DNA from: Obelidium mucronatum
Lineage: Eukaryota; Chytridiomycota; Chytridiomycetes; Chytridiales; Chytriomycetaceae
Length of the DNA: 64,000 bases
Assembly: GCA_025765595.1 (NCBI GenBank)
Contig: JAIVFH010000110.1
Span: 43,868-107,867, forward strand
Reading direction: 5' to 3'
In this document: one piece after another, positions 1 to 10,963 of the stretch
How the letters are laid out: every line of letters begins with the position of its first letter
Numbering within the stretch: position 1 is the stretch's first letter
Program-made: the position numbers and the translations under genes
The notes under the pieces: generated by a model
Databases searched by the model: none
The model's input: the letters and a program-made list of their open reading frames with translations, nothing else
Told to the model about the DNA's origin: nothing

Positions 1-170
1 GATATACTGTCTTGGAGAGACGGGGACTTTTTTGGTGGATTGGACTGGAGTTCGTTGGAGGACATCTGAAATATTGAAACAATGAAAATCAAAATAAGAA
101 ATAATCAAAAACGTCATGTTTACTCTCAAATTTAAAAAAAAAAGATATTTTGATGGGTGGGAGGCGCTAA

Positions 171-1407
171 TTAGTAGTAGTCAGGGTCTCTGGATCGGCC
201 TAAGAGAGGGAATTAGAAGTTGTGATGATGGGAAAGTGTAAGAAAAATACCAGAATATGCTCGCAGTCCTTCTGTTTTACGAGGAGTTCCTGCTGTTGAT
301 GGCCGAATATCTGATCGCTCCCTAGTGGAGCTTCGTGGTTTTGTATCTATTGACAGCCCTTTCTTACTTGGCGAAGAGGTTTCCCATGGAAACTCCTTTT
401 CCTTTTCGCTGCGCCTTTTATCTTTAGATTCATATTCATCCTCATCATCGGAACCTCTCCTTCTGTCTCGACTCTCAGAACGGTTCCTGTCGTCACGATC
501 GCGATCGCGATCTCTGTCACGCGATGAGAATTCTCTGTCCTTTTCCTTCCCTCTGCTGCTACTGCTTTTGCTAATTGGTTCGTATTCCTCTTTAACAAGT
601 TTTCCCTTGGACTTTGAAGTATCAACAGTCAACACTTTGTCACGGAGTTTATCCCACCCTCCTGCATTGCTATCACGCCTATCTAATTCCCTCATGCTTT
701 TGCTCTTTTCTTTTTCCAAAGTTCTTTCACGGCCTTTGGCGCTAGAGGGTCTTTCCTTCTTCTTTCTGGAGTCATAGTCGTCACTGTCGCTGTACTCTGG
801 CTGTTTCTTTGAAGAAGAAGAGGGTTTCTTTGCTCTTGGATCGTATTCTTCCGAGTCGTAAGGATCCTTCTTTTTTGACGCTGACGAAGAGGGCTTTTTC
901 GCCTTGGGATCGTATTCGTCTGAATCATAGGGATCCTTCTTCTTGCTGCTCGACTTTTTCGCCTTGGGGTCGTAGTCCTCAAAGTCCTCTTCGTACTTTG
1001 ACTTGCGCGCGCGGTCGCGGTCGCGGTCGTCGTAGTCGTCCCTTGTACTTGTCCTTGTCCTTGCTGTCCTTGGACTTCTCGTGACGGTCCCGCTCGCGCT
1101 CTCTTTCGCCGAGAAACGCGACAATAATCTTGTCGCCGTCGTCGAGCACCGACACGGGCGTCGTCTTGCCGATCGGCGTGAAGTTGCTCGCGTAGAACGT
1201 CAGGCGCGCGGCGTCGATGCCCGCGTCGTCGCTGAGCTGCTCGCGCACCGCCTTGAGCGCAAAGTCGAGCATCGTCGGGATCGTGCGGCCGAGCTTCGTC
1301 ACGTCAGGCAGGTCCGCCACGATGCGCCGCACGGGCGCCTCGGCGCTGTCGCGCGACGAGTGCGCCGCGAACCCGAGGAAGTAGAGCGCTACGCTGCTGC
1401 GCGGCAT
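171..1407 (-). CDS. Hypothetical protein: small N-terminal domain plus long charged Lys/Ser/Asp-rich tail
   Basis: Starts at the ATG on 1405-1407. About 100 ordered N-terminal residues (motifs DLPDVTKLGRTIP, ASNFTPIGKTTPVSVLD) are followed by a long disordered tail with ERERERD and DRDRDRD runs and three imperfect copies of a DPYDSDEYDPKAKKPSSS-like unit. I do not recognise the family; the tail resembles RS/RD-type nuclear proteins, but that is inference. Near position 1040 the frame must skip one base (an AAGGGAC run) to join the two open frames. A 51-nt intron (200-250, GT...TTAG with a TTCTAAT branch) near the 3' end gives a final exon ending at the TAA on 171-173. Its start lies only 74 bp from the start of the divergent gene at 1482, so they probably share a promoter. 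Confidence 0.7.
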
Positions 1408-1481
1408 GTGGTTTTTTTTTGGGTCTTTTTTGTCTGGAAGGGGTCCATTGTCTGTTGCTTTATTGAAAAATACTTGGTGAA

Positions 1482-2420
1482 ATGAGCTCCGATTCGAGGT
1501 CGGTCTGGACATCCGCCAAGAATATCTACGTTGGAACAGTGGCATTGAGTGAGTTAAGAGAGTCTCGATTGGGTCAGCCAGGTTTATAACAGTCTTCAAC
1601 AGCTGGAACTGGCGCTGGCGTGGGCGCTCTCTGGGGTATCGTGAAGGGCCAAGGCCCTGTTGGGTATTCGTTCTTGATGGGCACAAACTGGCTTTGCCTG
1701 TCACTGCCATTCTTTGGTTCGTATCAATGCCTGTGCGAGCCTCCTCTCTCTGACATACAACAAAAAACAACCCAGTTGTGCGTGAGGCAGTTCTCCACCA
1801 CCGACAGCGCCTGAATCCTGTTTACGGCCGTCTCAACTGGAAGCATCGCGATTCAGATGATATGTTGGCGTCAGTTGTGGGTGGAAGCGTCGTTGGCGGA
1901 GGGTTGGCGTTTTATACTCGTAAGGATCCGCTTCCATGCAACCAGACGAATTCCAGAAACTAACCAAAAGCAAACCGTGGATGCGGATATAGGTGGATCT
2001 CTTGCTGTAGTTGGCGGTGGGATCGTGTTTGGAACTCTCAGCGCCATAGCCCAGTTCGGCTTCACACAGTTTAGGCACGCCAGACAGGAAGCAGCTTATG
2101 AATTACAGAATGGCGAAGAACAAAAAGCGTCGAAAAAATACATGGACTTCCGTAACGCTCCTCCTCGAGAAGGAACTTCATTCGACGATCACGGTTATGA
2201 TCCATTGCGGGAGTTTACACAATGGGCTCAAAAGAAAATCATCAACAAGGTTGGCGGTGTTGCAGTGGTCGATGGTGGATGGGTTTCTCCTATTCTGAAT
2301 GCGCTGGATCTGGAATACAGGAAAAGGTTGAATGTTAAAATTGATATCTTGGAGAGGCAGATTTCATCATTGCGGACGCAGCTAGAATCGAAAGGGATCC
2401 AGATTGATAATAATAATTGA
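1482..2420 (+). CDS. Small conserved glycine-zipper membrane protein, probably mitochondrial
   Basis: Exon 1 starts MSSDSRSVWTSAKN. An intron (GTGAGT...ACAG) leads to a GAGVGALWGIVKGQ segment, and a second intron (about 1730-1771) joins LPFF to VVREAVLHHRQRLNP. Two glycine-rich hydrophobic segments follow (ASVVGGSVVGGGLAF and GGSLAVVGGGIVFGTLSA), then a soluble C-terminus ending in a short coiled coil (KIDILERQISSLRTQLESKG). GxxxG segments of this kind occur in Tim17/22/23-like and other mitochondrial inner-membrane proteins, so a mitochondrial site is an inference. The third intron (from 1920, with CTAACCAAAAG just before 1971) joins in the wrong phase unless one base is skipped; a 37-nt intron ending at 1956 would keep the frame but has no good branch point. 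Family not identified with certainty. Confidence 0.7.
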
Positions 2421-2482
2421 GGTTGAGAAGAAATATTAAAGATGGTTTCGCATGAACTGACAAAACCACCAGTCAAACCAAG

Positions 2483-5400
2483 ATGGCGCAACAACTGTCC
2501 AGAGCAGTTTTATTATGCGCTGCCATCATGAATCTAGTATCAGCTGAAGTGTCAACTATAGCGTTTCTGCTGCCATACAGCCTGAATGATGTTGAGCCTG
2601 GTCAAACACCCAACACAAATCACATTGCCGTCAACGTCATCGCTAACGACGCAGCCGCCGAACTAGCAGTAGAAGATTTTAACGCCGCAAATCCCGATAA
2701 TATATTTCAAATAGCGCGTAAAAACATTTGGGATCCCGAATATTCCACAAACTGGTCCTTGATTGATTCTGGGGGATACTCCATCATTCAAACAGTCAAT
2801 TTGACAAAGACTGTCAACATTTCTGCGGCCTTTGGAGACTATTTATCGTCGACCACGTTTTTTACGGCTGAAATATTGAGCTATTTCGCCATTCCCTTTT
2901 GTGGTGCGACGCAAACAGGATCCGACTTTAAAAGACATGGTGAACCTTCCTTACTTCATGCGGATGCAAAACGGGCAGGATTATGGCATTTCTCTTTCCT
3001 TGCTCTTAATGCAATGGAATGTTACCCGTATCTTCCGTCATTATAGCATCAGATCCTCTCAGCTCTGCATGTAAGGCCTTGGAAAAAAGAATCTCGTTAG
3101 TGTGAAGTTTAACTTCATTTTTTCCAGATGGCTCCAATGTCTTGGCAGGGCTCAAAGCATACAATATCACTGTCCAATCTCAAGTCTATGTCACTCCACA
3201 AATGCAAGCTATGAGTGATTATTCATTCCCGATTGAGTCTCTCAAACAATCAAATTCCAGGTATTAAAGAGATATTGCATTTATCCTTCAAGCACTCATT
3301 CTCGACATTTCCTTCTTTCGGGGCGCAGATATTTCTTTGTTTGCGCCAGCGCAAACCTAACAGCAGACTTCTACTACTCCGCCAGAGACAGCGGCATCAC
3401 CGGCTCAGGAGTCTTTGTCTGGATGGGAATCAACCGTCCCTTCACCGGCGACACGAGCCAACAAACCGCCCTCTACGGGGACTCTGCAATAACAGACCTC
3501 CAAGGCTACTTATGGCTCAAGAACGATATCAAAGGAATCCTGTCACCTTCTGTACTCGCGTTCCAAAACCGGTGGATTAAACTGAATAGTTTGAATTCCA
3601 CGAAATACCCACTCAGTCCGCAAAAGACTCTCCCGCCGTTCGTGAGGCATAGTTATGATTGTGTCCAGGTTTTGATGAGGGGTTTGGTTCAAGGTTCGTT
3701 GAATCAGAAGAAGCCGATTTTGTCGTTGGTTCAGAGCAAGTTTTATGGGTTGAAGCAGTTTATGGCTTTGAATTATAGTGGGTTGTTGTATGATCCTATA
3801 TTGCTGTATCCACCGGGAGGGAGTGGGAGTTTGTGGACGTATGTATTTTTTTTTGCTTTTCCGTTGTGTATGCTCAGTTTTTTGACCTCTTGCTTTCAAT
3901 AGTCCTAAACTTGTCATATCGATCAATGCTTCAGTTATGCAACAAAGCGATGATTTTGTGGATCAGGCTTTTGGTAAGTTAATCTGTTGTCTTCTTTTCG
4001 GGATTTTGAAAAAAAAAAAAACGAAAAAAAAAAAATCACCTCAAGCCTTTGCTAGGATAGGCCTGTCTAAATCAAGTTATCAAGTTCTGAGTACTCCAGT
4101 GTTTCCAGGAGGATCAAGCATCCCGCCGAACGACGGATCTCTTCCAATTATTCCAGTCGGTTTGTAGTTTCTGTCTCTCTCCTTTACTCTATATATTTTT
4201 GTTGTTTTGCTGATCAAACTTATCCCTTTTTTTTTTCTTTTTTTTTTTGTTTTAGAAAAGGTGATTGATCCAGATTCGTCACTTGCATCCACATTTCAAA
4301 CGCTCTCCATCGCGGGACATGCAACTTCGGGACTATTTCTTATGTTTTTCTTGGCTCAAAAAGCGCGTAAAGTGCCCTCGCATAATCTCTTTTTTGGGCT
4401 GGGAATCATCCTTGGTTCGGAAATGGTGTTTTCTACCATTCCTTTTTGGGCCGGTAGAATCACGGCACAATCGTGTGTGTTGCAAAGATTCTTGCTGCCT
4501 ATTGGGTTTTCTACATCGTTTGGGTAAAAATGTTTCGCGTTATTATATTTTTCCCCATTAATCATCTTTTGCAATTTCCAGATCAATTTTCGCCAAACTC
4601 CATCACACATCAACATGCCTTGAAAATAAGTATGAAAGGGCACGAGGTGTTTCTAGTTGGGTGATACTTGCCGTGGGTGTCTTGCTTGGCGGCAGGGAAA
4701 TGCCGCCATTGCTGCCGCCTATGTACCAAGCGCCACTGTGCTCCGAATCGATGCGTCCATTATTTCGTTTCACTATGTAAGAGCTGAATTGTGAAACAAA
4801 CGTTTGTTTTCTGAAGTAAACTAACCAGTAAAAACTGAAAAAGGTATGCTCCAGCACAAACGCCGACCCCAATTTCACTGAAAACTTGACATATGGACTA
4901 TACATTATCGCCTGTCTTTTAGCATTTGCTTGCACCTTTTATTCGCAACAAATGAGGAAAGAGAGGGATATTAAACTTACTTGATGTTCTCGCTAAATTC
5001 GCGGTTCTCGGCGGTGCCACAATGATTTCGATTCCGTTCCTGTCGAACGATATATTATTGCCTCAAATATTGAGAGTTGAGTTTTTGCAATATGTTTTTA
5101 TTTAGGTTGTTTTGTGTTCTGATGATGCTTCATCAATTTTCCCCGTCACAGGCGATTGTATCATGGTTAATGGCTATGGCTACGCTCATTTTCGTGTTTG
5201 GACCAAATATTATGTATGCCGTGCTAAGGCAACCGGATGGAACAGTAATTGGAACGACCGACTCAACTGACGAATTGCAAGTAAAATCTGGTATTCATAG
5301 TGACGATAAGTTCAAAATTGGAGCTTTGAATCTTGTGAATGCAGTTGAGTTTCAGCCGTTGTTTCTCTTTTTTATGATTTCAATTCAGACAAATAGGTCA

Positions 5401-5963
5401 ATTGATGTGTTTTTTTTTCTTCCCCTCAGGGATCTGTGCATTATCAAGTCCGAACTTCATTGGGATGGAATGATTTGAGAATGGCGGAAATGGTGATTCA
5501 TTCAAGGAAAAATCTTATTGGCGTCACTTTTGTTGAGGTGGGTTGGTTTTATATTGATTCTTTAAAAAATAAACTGAATTTTTTTTTAAAGGATAGCGGA
5601 ATGGTTAATACCTTCACAATTTCAAAGATGTATAGCGAGGACTATTTGAATGAAAGCTGGACAGTCTCGACGGCGGGTACGGCTTCAATGGCTGCTGTGA
5701 TAGGAGGAGGAGGGGCCACTGGAAGCAAGTCAGGAGCCGATCAGAAGCATTCGGATTCAATCACTGGAGAGTCCGATGAAGGAGAGACTGAAATGGATAG
5801 GATTCTTACGATTCCAACAACAACACATTCAGTTCGGATAGTTACCGAGACGGCTTCACAAACTTTACAGATTCGTCAGTATATTATGGGAAACCGGGAA
5901 GAAAAAGGAAGCAGCATTCGTTCTGATGCTGCTGCAAGTGCTGATGAGACTTTCAAAAAATAG
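2483..5963 (+). CDS. Class C GPCR-like receptor (periplasmic-binding ligand domain + 7TM), with frame breaks
   Basis: Begins with a signal peptide (MAQQLSRAVLLCAAIMNLVSA). A type-1 periplasmic-binding/ANF-receptor ectodomain follows (ELAVEDFNAANPD, NLPYFMRMQNGQDYGISL, SVIIASDPLSSACKALEKR, FVRHSYDCVQVL), then a class C type 7TM core (SLASTFQTLSIAGHATSG, LASTF near 4290; ILGSEMVFSTIPFWAGR; a later SWLMAMATLIFVFG near 5165). The ORF is interrupted by many short introns from about 3092 onward. The cytoplasmic tail is Ser/Thr-rich and ends TFKK at 5963. Two single-base frame breaks occur in the ectodomain (about 2927 and 3032); each needs one extra base to be skipped, so the copy is either a pseudogene or carries sequence errors. 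Role: plasma-membrane sensing of a small ligand, by family. Exon boundaries within 4500-5100 are uncertain. Confidence 0.75.
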
Positions 5964-6105
5964 ACTGACTTAAAATAAATGAACGTCTTCTATTACAACT
6001 ATTAAACAACTAGACTTCTATAATCACTGCGATAATACTTAGACTACTGAGTTACAAAAATTAGCAGTCCCCTCCAGCTTAATATTGACAAACTAATGCG
6101 TCACA

Positions 6106-6355
6106 TCAGGAAAAGAAAATCGGATTTACCACAGCGCCTGCGACCTTCTCCGCAATCTCCCCAATGACAGGCACCAAGCCAACCGTTGCTGACACAGCCA
6201 TGCTCGCAAGTTTCACCCTGTCAGCCGGCTTTGAGGTCGGATCGGTTTTTTCTTCGATCAATAGCCAAAACCTTTTGAGGAGGATTATCGCTTGGGGATA
6301 CAGAATGCATAACATCCGCAAGAGTCATATCTCTAATTCTTGCGTCCGGACTCAT
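6106..6355 (-). pseudogene. Gene B remnant of module copy 1
   Basis: The minus strand reads MSPDARIRDMTLADVMHSVSP from the ATG at 6353-6355, closely matching gene B2. After PPQKVLA the frame breaks: where B2 has a three-A codon only one A remains. The match then resumes in the next frame as TDPTSKPADRVKLASMAVSA and VGLVPVIGEIAEK. Homology ends at about 6108, before the coiled-coil part, so the gene is truncated as well as shifted. It lies head to head with A1, as B2 does with A2. Confidence 0.8.
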
Positions 6356-6444
6356 CTATCGAGCAAGACACACGACATAAGCCTCTTCTGATTTTGATTA
6401 AAATTCAAGTTCTGCAATGGCTGAACAAATTTTCAGCAACAAGA

Positions 6445-7568
6445 ATGAACTCCCGATTGCCATTCCTTCGCTATAGTCGAGCTGTACTGCAGCACGGGAT
6501 CGAACTCCTTGTGCTCTGTGCAGGTGTCAGCGTCAGATCTCTCCAGTGGATCGAAACAGACACACCCGAGACATTTAATGTGGATTGCGATGGCTACATT
6601 GCTGGAAACGCTGCCGCAATCATTGACAACGCAGACACCAATGAAGAAAGCAGAAGAGAGGCTGCTCTTATTTCCCTCTATCGGTGAGTTGATCAATGAA
6701 CGACACACCAAACTGACCATTCATAAGCCTCACGGATGCGTTGTCTCGACTTCAGGATATCAATAACCCCAACGGTCCTCGTACTTATGAGGGATCACTG
6801 GACGATTTGGATGGCTATGAACCCGCAGATCCCCCTGCCATTTTGGACTTGGCTGCTATTAAAGAATACAGTCGTACTGTGGGTTGCAATGATACGTATC
6901 ATCATGCTCTTCTTGTGCTGGACGAGTCTTTGACTCACATTGCCCGCATTGTTCTCGCTTCTTTCGAGTTTGTTAAGCAAGCCAAATTCTACAACGTTAT
7001 CGTTGATCAGAATTCAAACTTTGAAGCGAATGTGAAAGCCTTGGCTAAAATATCAGCGATGAATTGCCCGGTTCCCAGCACTCCCGTGGTCCTTACAGAT
7101 GCTTTCATCCACAATATGAAAGGGTTTAATGCCTTGGCCGGTTTTGCAGACGCTATCACCACTCAAACTCCTGATGCGTTCTTGCAAGACACAGATCCCT
7201 TTTTCTGTGTGGCAGAGTATTTCAATTCTTCACCAGACAGTAGACCCACGTTCACTCTGGAAATTTGTGATCGTACCACTCCGGTCAAGAAATGGATGGA
7301 ACGTAAAATTGAAATGGGGGCGGTCTTTGAATTCTTTGACTTCGACCTGGACTGGAATGGAAAAGACCCGACTGATACAGTTGGGGCAGACGTCGTGGTC
7401 AGATTTGCAGATAAGACAACGCTGCGCGGGGTAGTGTCAGTGGTAATGAGCAAGGGGCGGCCATTGAAATTCGTGTTTGGGTTTCCTATTTCAAAATGCA
7501 CTCCTTCCGATTTTGGCTGGGAGCATGTTTACCCTGCTGGATACTGGGGGCTTAACGTGGAGAATTAG
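6445..7568 (+). CDS. Module gene A, copy 1 (A1): novel protein of unknown family
   Basis: Start chosen at 6445 because all three copies begin M(N/D)SRL followed by YSRAV(L/M)QH. Exon 1 (6445-6683) encodes GIELLVLCAGVSVRSLQW and VDCDGYIAGNAAA. The 44-nt intron (6684-6727) ends in AAG, and the downstream LTDALSR(L/F)QDINNPN is conserved with synonymous changes among copies, which supports coding and the acceptor. The C-terminal part carries PFFCVAEYFNSSPDSRPTF, TTPVKKWMERKIEMGAVF, VVVRFADKTTLRGVVSV and ends GYWGLNVEN. No signal peptide or clear membrane span is visible and I recognise no catalytic motif. A GGAATAAA poly(A)-like signal follows the stop. Function unknown; it is the most constant part of the module. 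Confidence 0.85.
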
Positions 7569-7740
7569 TGGTTGTTGGAATAAAAACAATGTTCTCGAAT
7601 CGAGTTTCTTTTCCGAAGGAGGAATAAGTATACAACACTTAAAGGATTCCAACAGGCTGATTAGAAGAATCAGGTGCAAAAACTGTTGAAATCTGGAAAC
7701 AGATTGCCTGTTTCTGAACGTTCGAGAATCCTTGAAAAGG

Positions 7741-8334
7741 CGCTGCTCGAAGAAATTTTTAGTGGCATCTACAGCATTTTCATAGGCACAATTCTAGCAG
7801 AGTAAAAAAGCAAATTCCTGAGAGGAGGAAGCAGTGCAAAAACGGCAGGAAAACTTGAAAAGCAGCTTTTTTTTGTATGTTGTCCATTTGTAAAGGGAAA
7901 AAGTTTGCAAGCAAGGGTAAACGCGTGTAAAGAAAACACGCTGGCAGTCTAGTGGAAGCTTGAATATTGCGCATTCGCGCGTCCAATTTGGCAGAATGAG
8001 GTCGCTGGGCAGGTGGAAGCGTGTAACACTCTGTACGGCAAAGTAGGCAGCCGCAGAATAACTCTTCGAAACGCGGCACAGAGAAAACAGCTTTCGGGGC
8101 TCGATCCACGCCAGAATAGGCGCAACAATCTCTGGTGGTAGGTGCTCGAGAAGCGTTTTCGACTACTTTTTTTTCTACTGCGCGGCTTCGGGAAGCACAA
8201 GGCGGGCGAGACGCTCATTGAGAGTCGTGGTGGCTTGTCGCCTTTTCAGTGACAATTTTGCCCAATTCACTCCGTCGAAAGAGTTAAGGTACCTTGTCGT
8301 GTTTGAAACTGCGGATCAAACAAAAAAAACCGAA
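7741..8334. other. Intergenic, no recognisable gene
   Basis: About 590 bp between the end of module copy 1 and the SR-protein start. Minus-strand open frames here are short and lack similarity to anything I know. A T-run and a moderately GC-rich block (8100-8220) lie upstream of the Tra2-like start and may hold its promoter. Confidence 0.5.
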
Positions 8335-10833
8335 ATGAATGTTGTCGACCTCGAAGACGAAGCGCCGTACGAGTCGCCGCGCCGCTTCAAGCAGCTTTCT
8401 CCAGTCTTCTCCAGCAAACAACAACCGCCACTGCCAGCAGCTGCGCCCAGCAGAGACAACTCCGCGTCGCCCAGACGCCTGACTGTTGCGGGCCAAGCGG
8501 TAATGCACTAACGACCACACGCTCCCTTGTCTTTGTCCCTGTGCTCCCCGTCTGCTTCTATCACTCTGTGTGTGTTTGCTGCTTTTATAGTTGTTCTTCA
8601 GTGCTTTTACTTCCGCCGAGGAGTCCTTCAGCCAGACAGACAGACAAACATATACAGACGATTATAAAACGAAGAGAATGACTCTCGTGTCTACAGTATC
8701 TCTATTTACTCTCGTTTGCTTATATCTTCCTTCGATTATGTAGTCGTCTACCTACCTATCCAAAAAAATCACAAAAAAGGAAAACCCCTTACCTAAAACC
8801 ATTTACCCTCAAAAGGACTCTCGCGACTACAACTCTGCAGATGCTTCTATTGATGATGTTCACGGTGTGAAACGTCTTCGTTCAGCCAGTCCGGATCCGG
8901 GTTTTGAATCCAGACGTCGTCTTTCTCGCAGTCCCTTGCATCCATACAATGATATTGTCGAAGAACCGCGTAGCAGGTAATACTCCTTACTTCCCCTTAT
9001 CCTTTCATCTTCCATTTTTATTATCCCTCCTGTTTTTTTGTGTTCCGTCATCATCGCACGATGTGTGTACAACCTTGCCTATTAATACAGTGGCAACAAG
9101 TTGAAGAAAACATGTGCAAAATTAAAGGGAAATCGTTCCTCCGTTATGGATCCAGTTTCTTGTTTTGTGGCAGAAACTGGTCCCAATGAATGTTGTCTCC
9201 TAGATCCAAAAATCGCCATATTGTGTCAAACCCACAGCTAATTTATTTTCCGAACGAGTAGATCACAAGAGCGTACCAGATCCCCACGGCTTAATGACAA
9301 CCGGTATGTCTTTGAAAAGGTTGCTCCTCATCTCCCCTCCGTATCATTCGCACGATGTGTGTACAACCTTGCCTTAATTACGGTGGCAATACGTTGAAGA
9401 AAAACATGTGCAATATGTATGTGACTTTGTTCCTCTGTCTTGGATCCAGTTTCTTGTTTTTATGGCAGGAACTGGTCCGAATGAGCAAGGTCCAATATAA
9501 CTCCGCTCGCTTTTCTGTTCACTTCTCGTCGCAAAACAATCAACTGATCTTAATTTTTATTTTGCTTGAAGGTCCTTATCTCGCGAAAGGTCTCGATCTC
9601 CACGTCGCCAGCAATATCAAAGCAAGGATCGCTCCTCTCCTCGCCGCCGCTCTCGCGAACGTGAAGACAGACGCGACGATCGGCGGGAGGAACGTCCTCG
9701 TGGCCGTGATCATTCGACTCAAGAGGGAAGCTGGAAGGAAAAACGCCGTATTTCTCCCAGTGAGCGGGGAACTCCCAAGCCTTCCAAGACTCTGGGCGTG
9801 TTTGGTTTGAGTATTTTAACGCACGAGCGGGATTTGGATACGCTTTTCAGACCTTTTGGACGAATTGAGAGTATTTCCGTCCTGAAGGATAAGATTGTGA
9901 GTTGCTTTATTTTAAGGTTCTTTTTTGCTGAATTCTAGTTTTGAAGACGGGTAAATCGCGTGGTTACGGGTTCATAACATTTGAAGATGTGGAGAGTGCA
10001 ACAAAGGCAATTGCTGGAATGAATGGTGTCATGTACAATGACCGACAGATGCGGGTTGATTACACTTTGTCAACCAAAAGAGTGGAGAGCCCATCGTAAG
10101 TCGTCGTTATAAACCAACTGCCCATTTCTCATATCTTATCCACGACCTTATAAGTCGCGATGGTCGGGATTCACGCAGACGAGCTTCGTCCCCACAGTCC
10201 CGAACTGGTCATCATAGCCTTCCTGCTGTTCCACTTCACTATCCTGGGATGGCTCCTCCTACTGCTGGGGCTGCCGGAACTCCTCCATTTCCATACCCAA
10301 TGCCGTACGGGTACTATCCTTATCCTTATGGATATCCTTTTGCTCCAACAGACCCGGCTGCAGCAGCAGCAGCTGCCGCTGCTTCTACTGGCGGAGAGTC
10401 CAAAGATGGCAGAAAGAAGGAAGCAGGAGACGTGGCAACACCAGCGCACGTAACTCCTATTCTTTACTACGACCCAAGAAACCCAAATCCATTGGGGGCA
10501 ATGCCACCAGGCGGTCCAGGTAGCGCTGGAGTTCCAGGCGCTGCACCTTTCCCTTTTGGAATTCCACCAGGATATCCACCTCCATTTATGTTTGATCCCA
10601 GACATATGGTGCGTGGCGGGAGTAGCAGACGGGATTCAAGTCGTGATCGATACCGGGACAGTCGTGGTGCGGGTGGTGGTGGTGATCGACGCCGCGATAG
10701 GAGTAGAGAGAGGGGTGGCGATGATCGACGACGACGTCCAGATAGTCCAGACGGTCGACGTGATTACAGAGATCAGCGTAGTAGTGGTGGTGAATATCGT
10801 CGCAGGTCAAGAGACCGTGACAGGTCGTCGTGA
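8335..10833 (+). CDS. TRA2: Transformer-2-like SR splicing factor (RS-RRM-RS)
   Basis: Multi-exon gene. Exon 1 (MNVVDLEDEAPYESPRR...) joins, across an intron ending near 8814, to DSRDYNSADASIDD. Arg/Ser-rich stretches follow (SPLHPYNDIVEEPRSR; a 45-nt exon at 9259-9303; SREREDRRDDRREERPR). A single RRM comes next: KTLGVFGLSILTHERDL (RNP2 region), then KSRGYGFITFEDVESATKAI (RNP1) and MRVDYTLSTKRVESPS. LGVFGLS and the (D/S)-(F/Y)-S-like end of the RRM are diagnostic of Tra2. The C-terminus has an Ala/Pro/Tyr-rich stretch (PYGYYPYPYGYPFAP, a run of Ala), then a second RS/RD region ending RRSRDRDRSS. Role by family: nuclear activator of exon inclusion. The RRM is split by an intron after LKDKI, with acceptor TTTTGAAG giving DKITGKSRG. 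Confidence 0.88.
9045..9197 (+). repeat. Intronic direct repeat, upstream copy, in TRA2-like gene
   Basis: About 150 bp that recurs at 9340-9498 with substitutions and small indels. Shared blocks are CGCACGATGTGTGTACAACC, a GAAGAAAA-CATGTGCAA block and GGATCCAGTTTCTTGTTTT. The two copies flank the 45-nt exon at 9259-9303. Confidence 0.85.
9340..9498 (+). repeat. Intronic direct repeat, downstream copy, in TRA2-like gene
   Basis: Second copy of the 9045-9197 segment, in the next intron and in the same orientation, preceded in both copies by a CCGT(C)ATCAT-CGCACG context. It implies a local duplication of intron sequence on both sides of a small exon. Confidence 0.85.
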
Positions 10834-10963
10834 TGACAAGCGTGATTGAAATGAATGTGGGTCTGATGTTTATTTTTATTTGCTGCAAATAAGATTTTTT
10901 TGCAAGTGTGAAATTGTCAATTTAAAACGCAAGGTGACTGTGCATTCAAAGTAACTGCGGGCC

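Larger units (their letters stand above)
6106..7740. repeat. Dispersed A/B/C module, copy 1 (A1 intact, B1 remnant, C lost)
   Basis: Same divergent layout as copy 2: a gene B remnant on the minus strand (6106-6355) and an intact gene A on the plus strand (6445-7568). Homology with copy 2 continues past the gene A stop through the 3' flank, including the shared strings ACAACACTTAAAGGATTC and CGTTCGAGAATCCTTGAAAAG, and stops near 7740. No terminal inverted repeats, target duplications or transposase were seen. Confidence 0.75.

Noticed and set aside
325..777. Plus-strand Ser/Leu-rich ORF
   Set aside because: Antisense of the Lys/Ser/Asp-rich tail of the first gene.
10171..10605. Minus-strand Trp/Ser-rich ORF opposite the TRA2 Pro/Tyr region
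   Set aside because: Composition is the complement of GGN/CCN and TAT-rich codons; no support.
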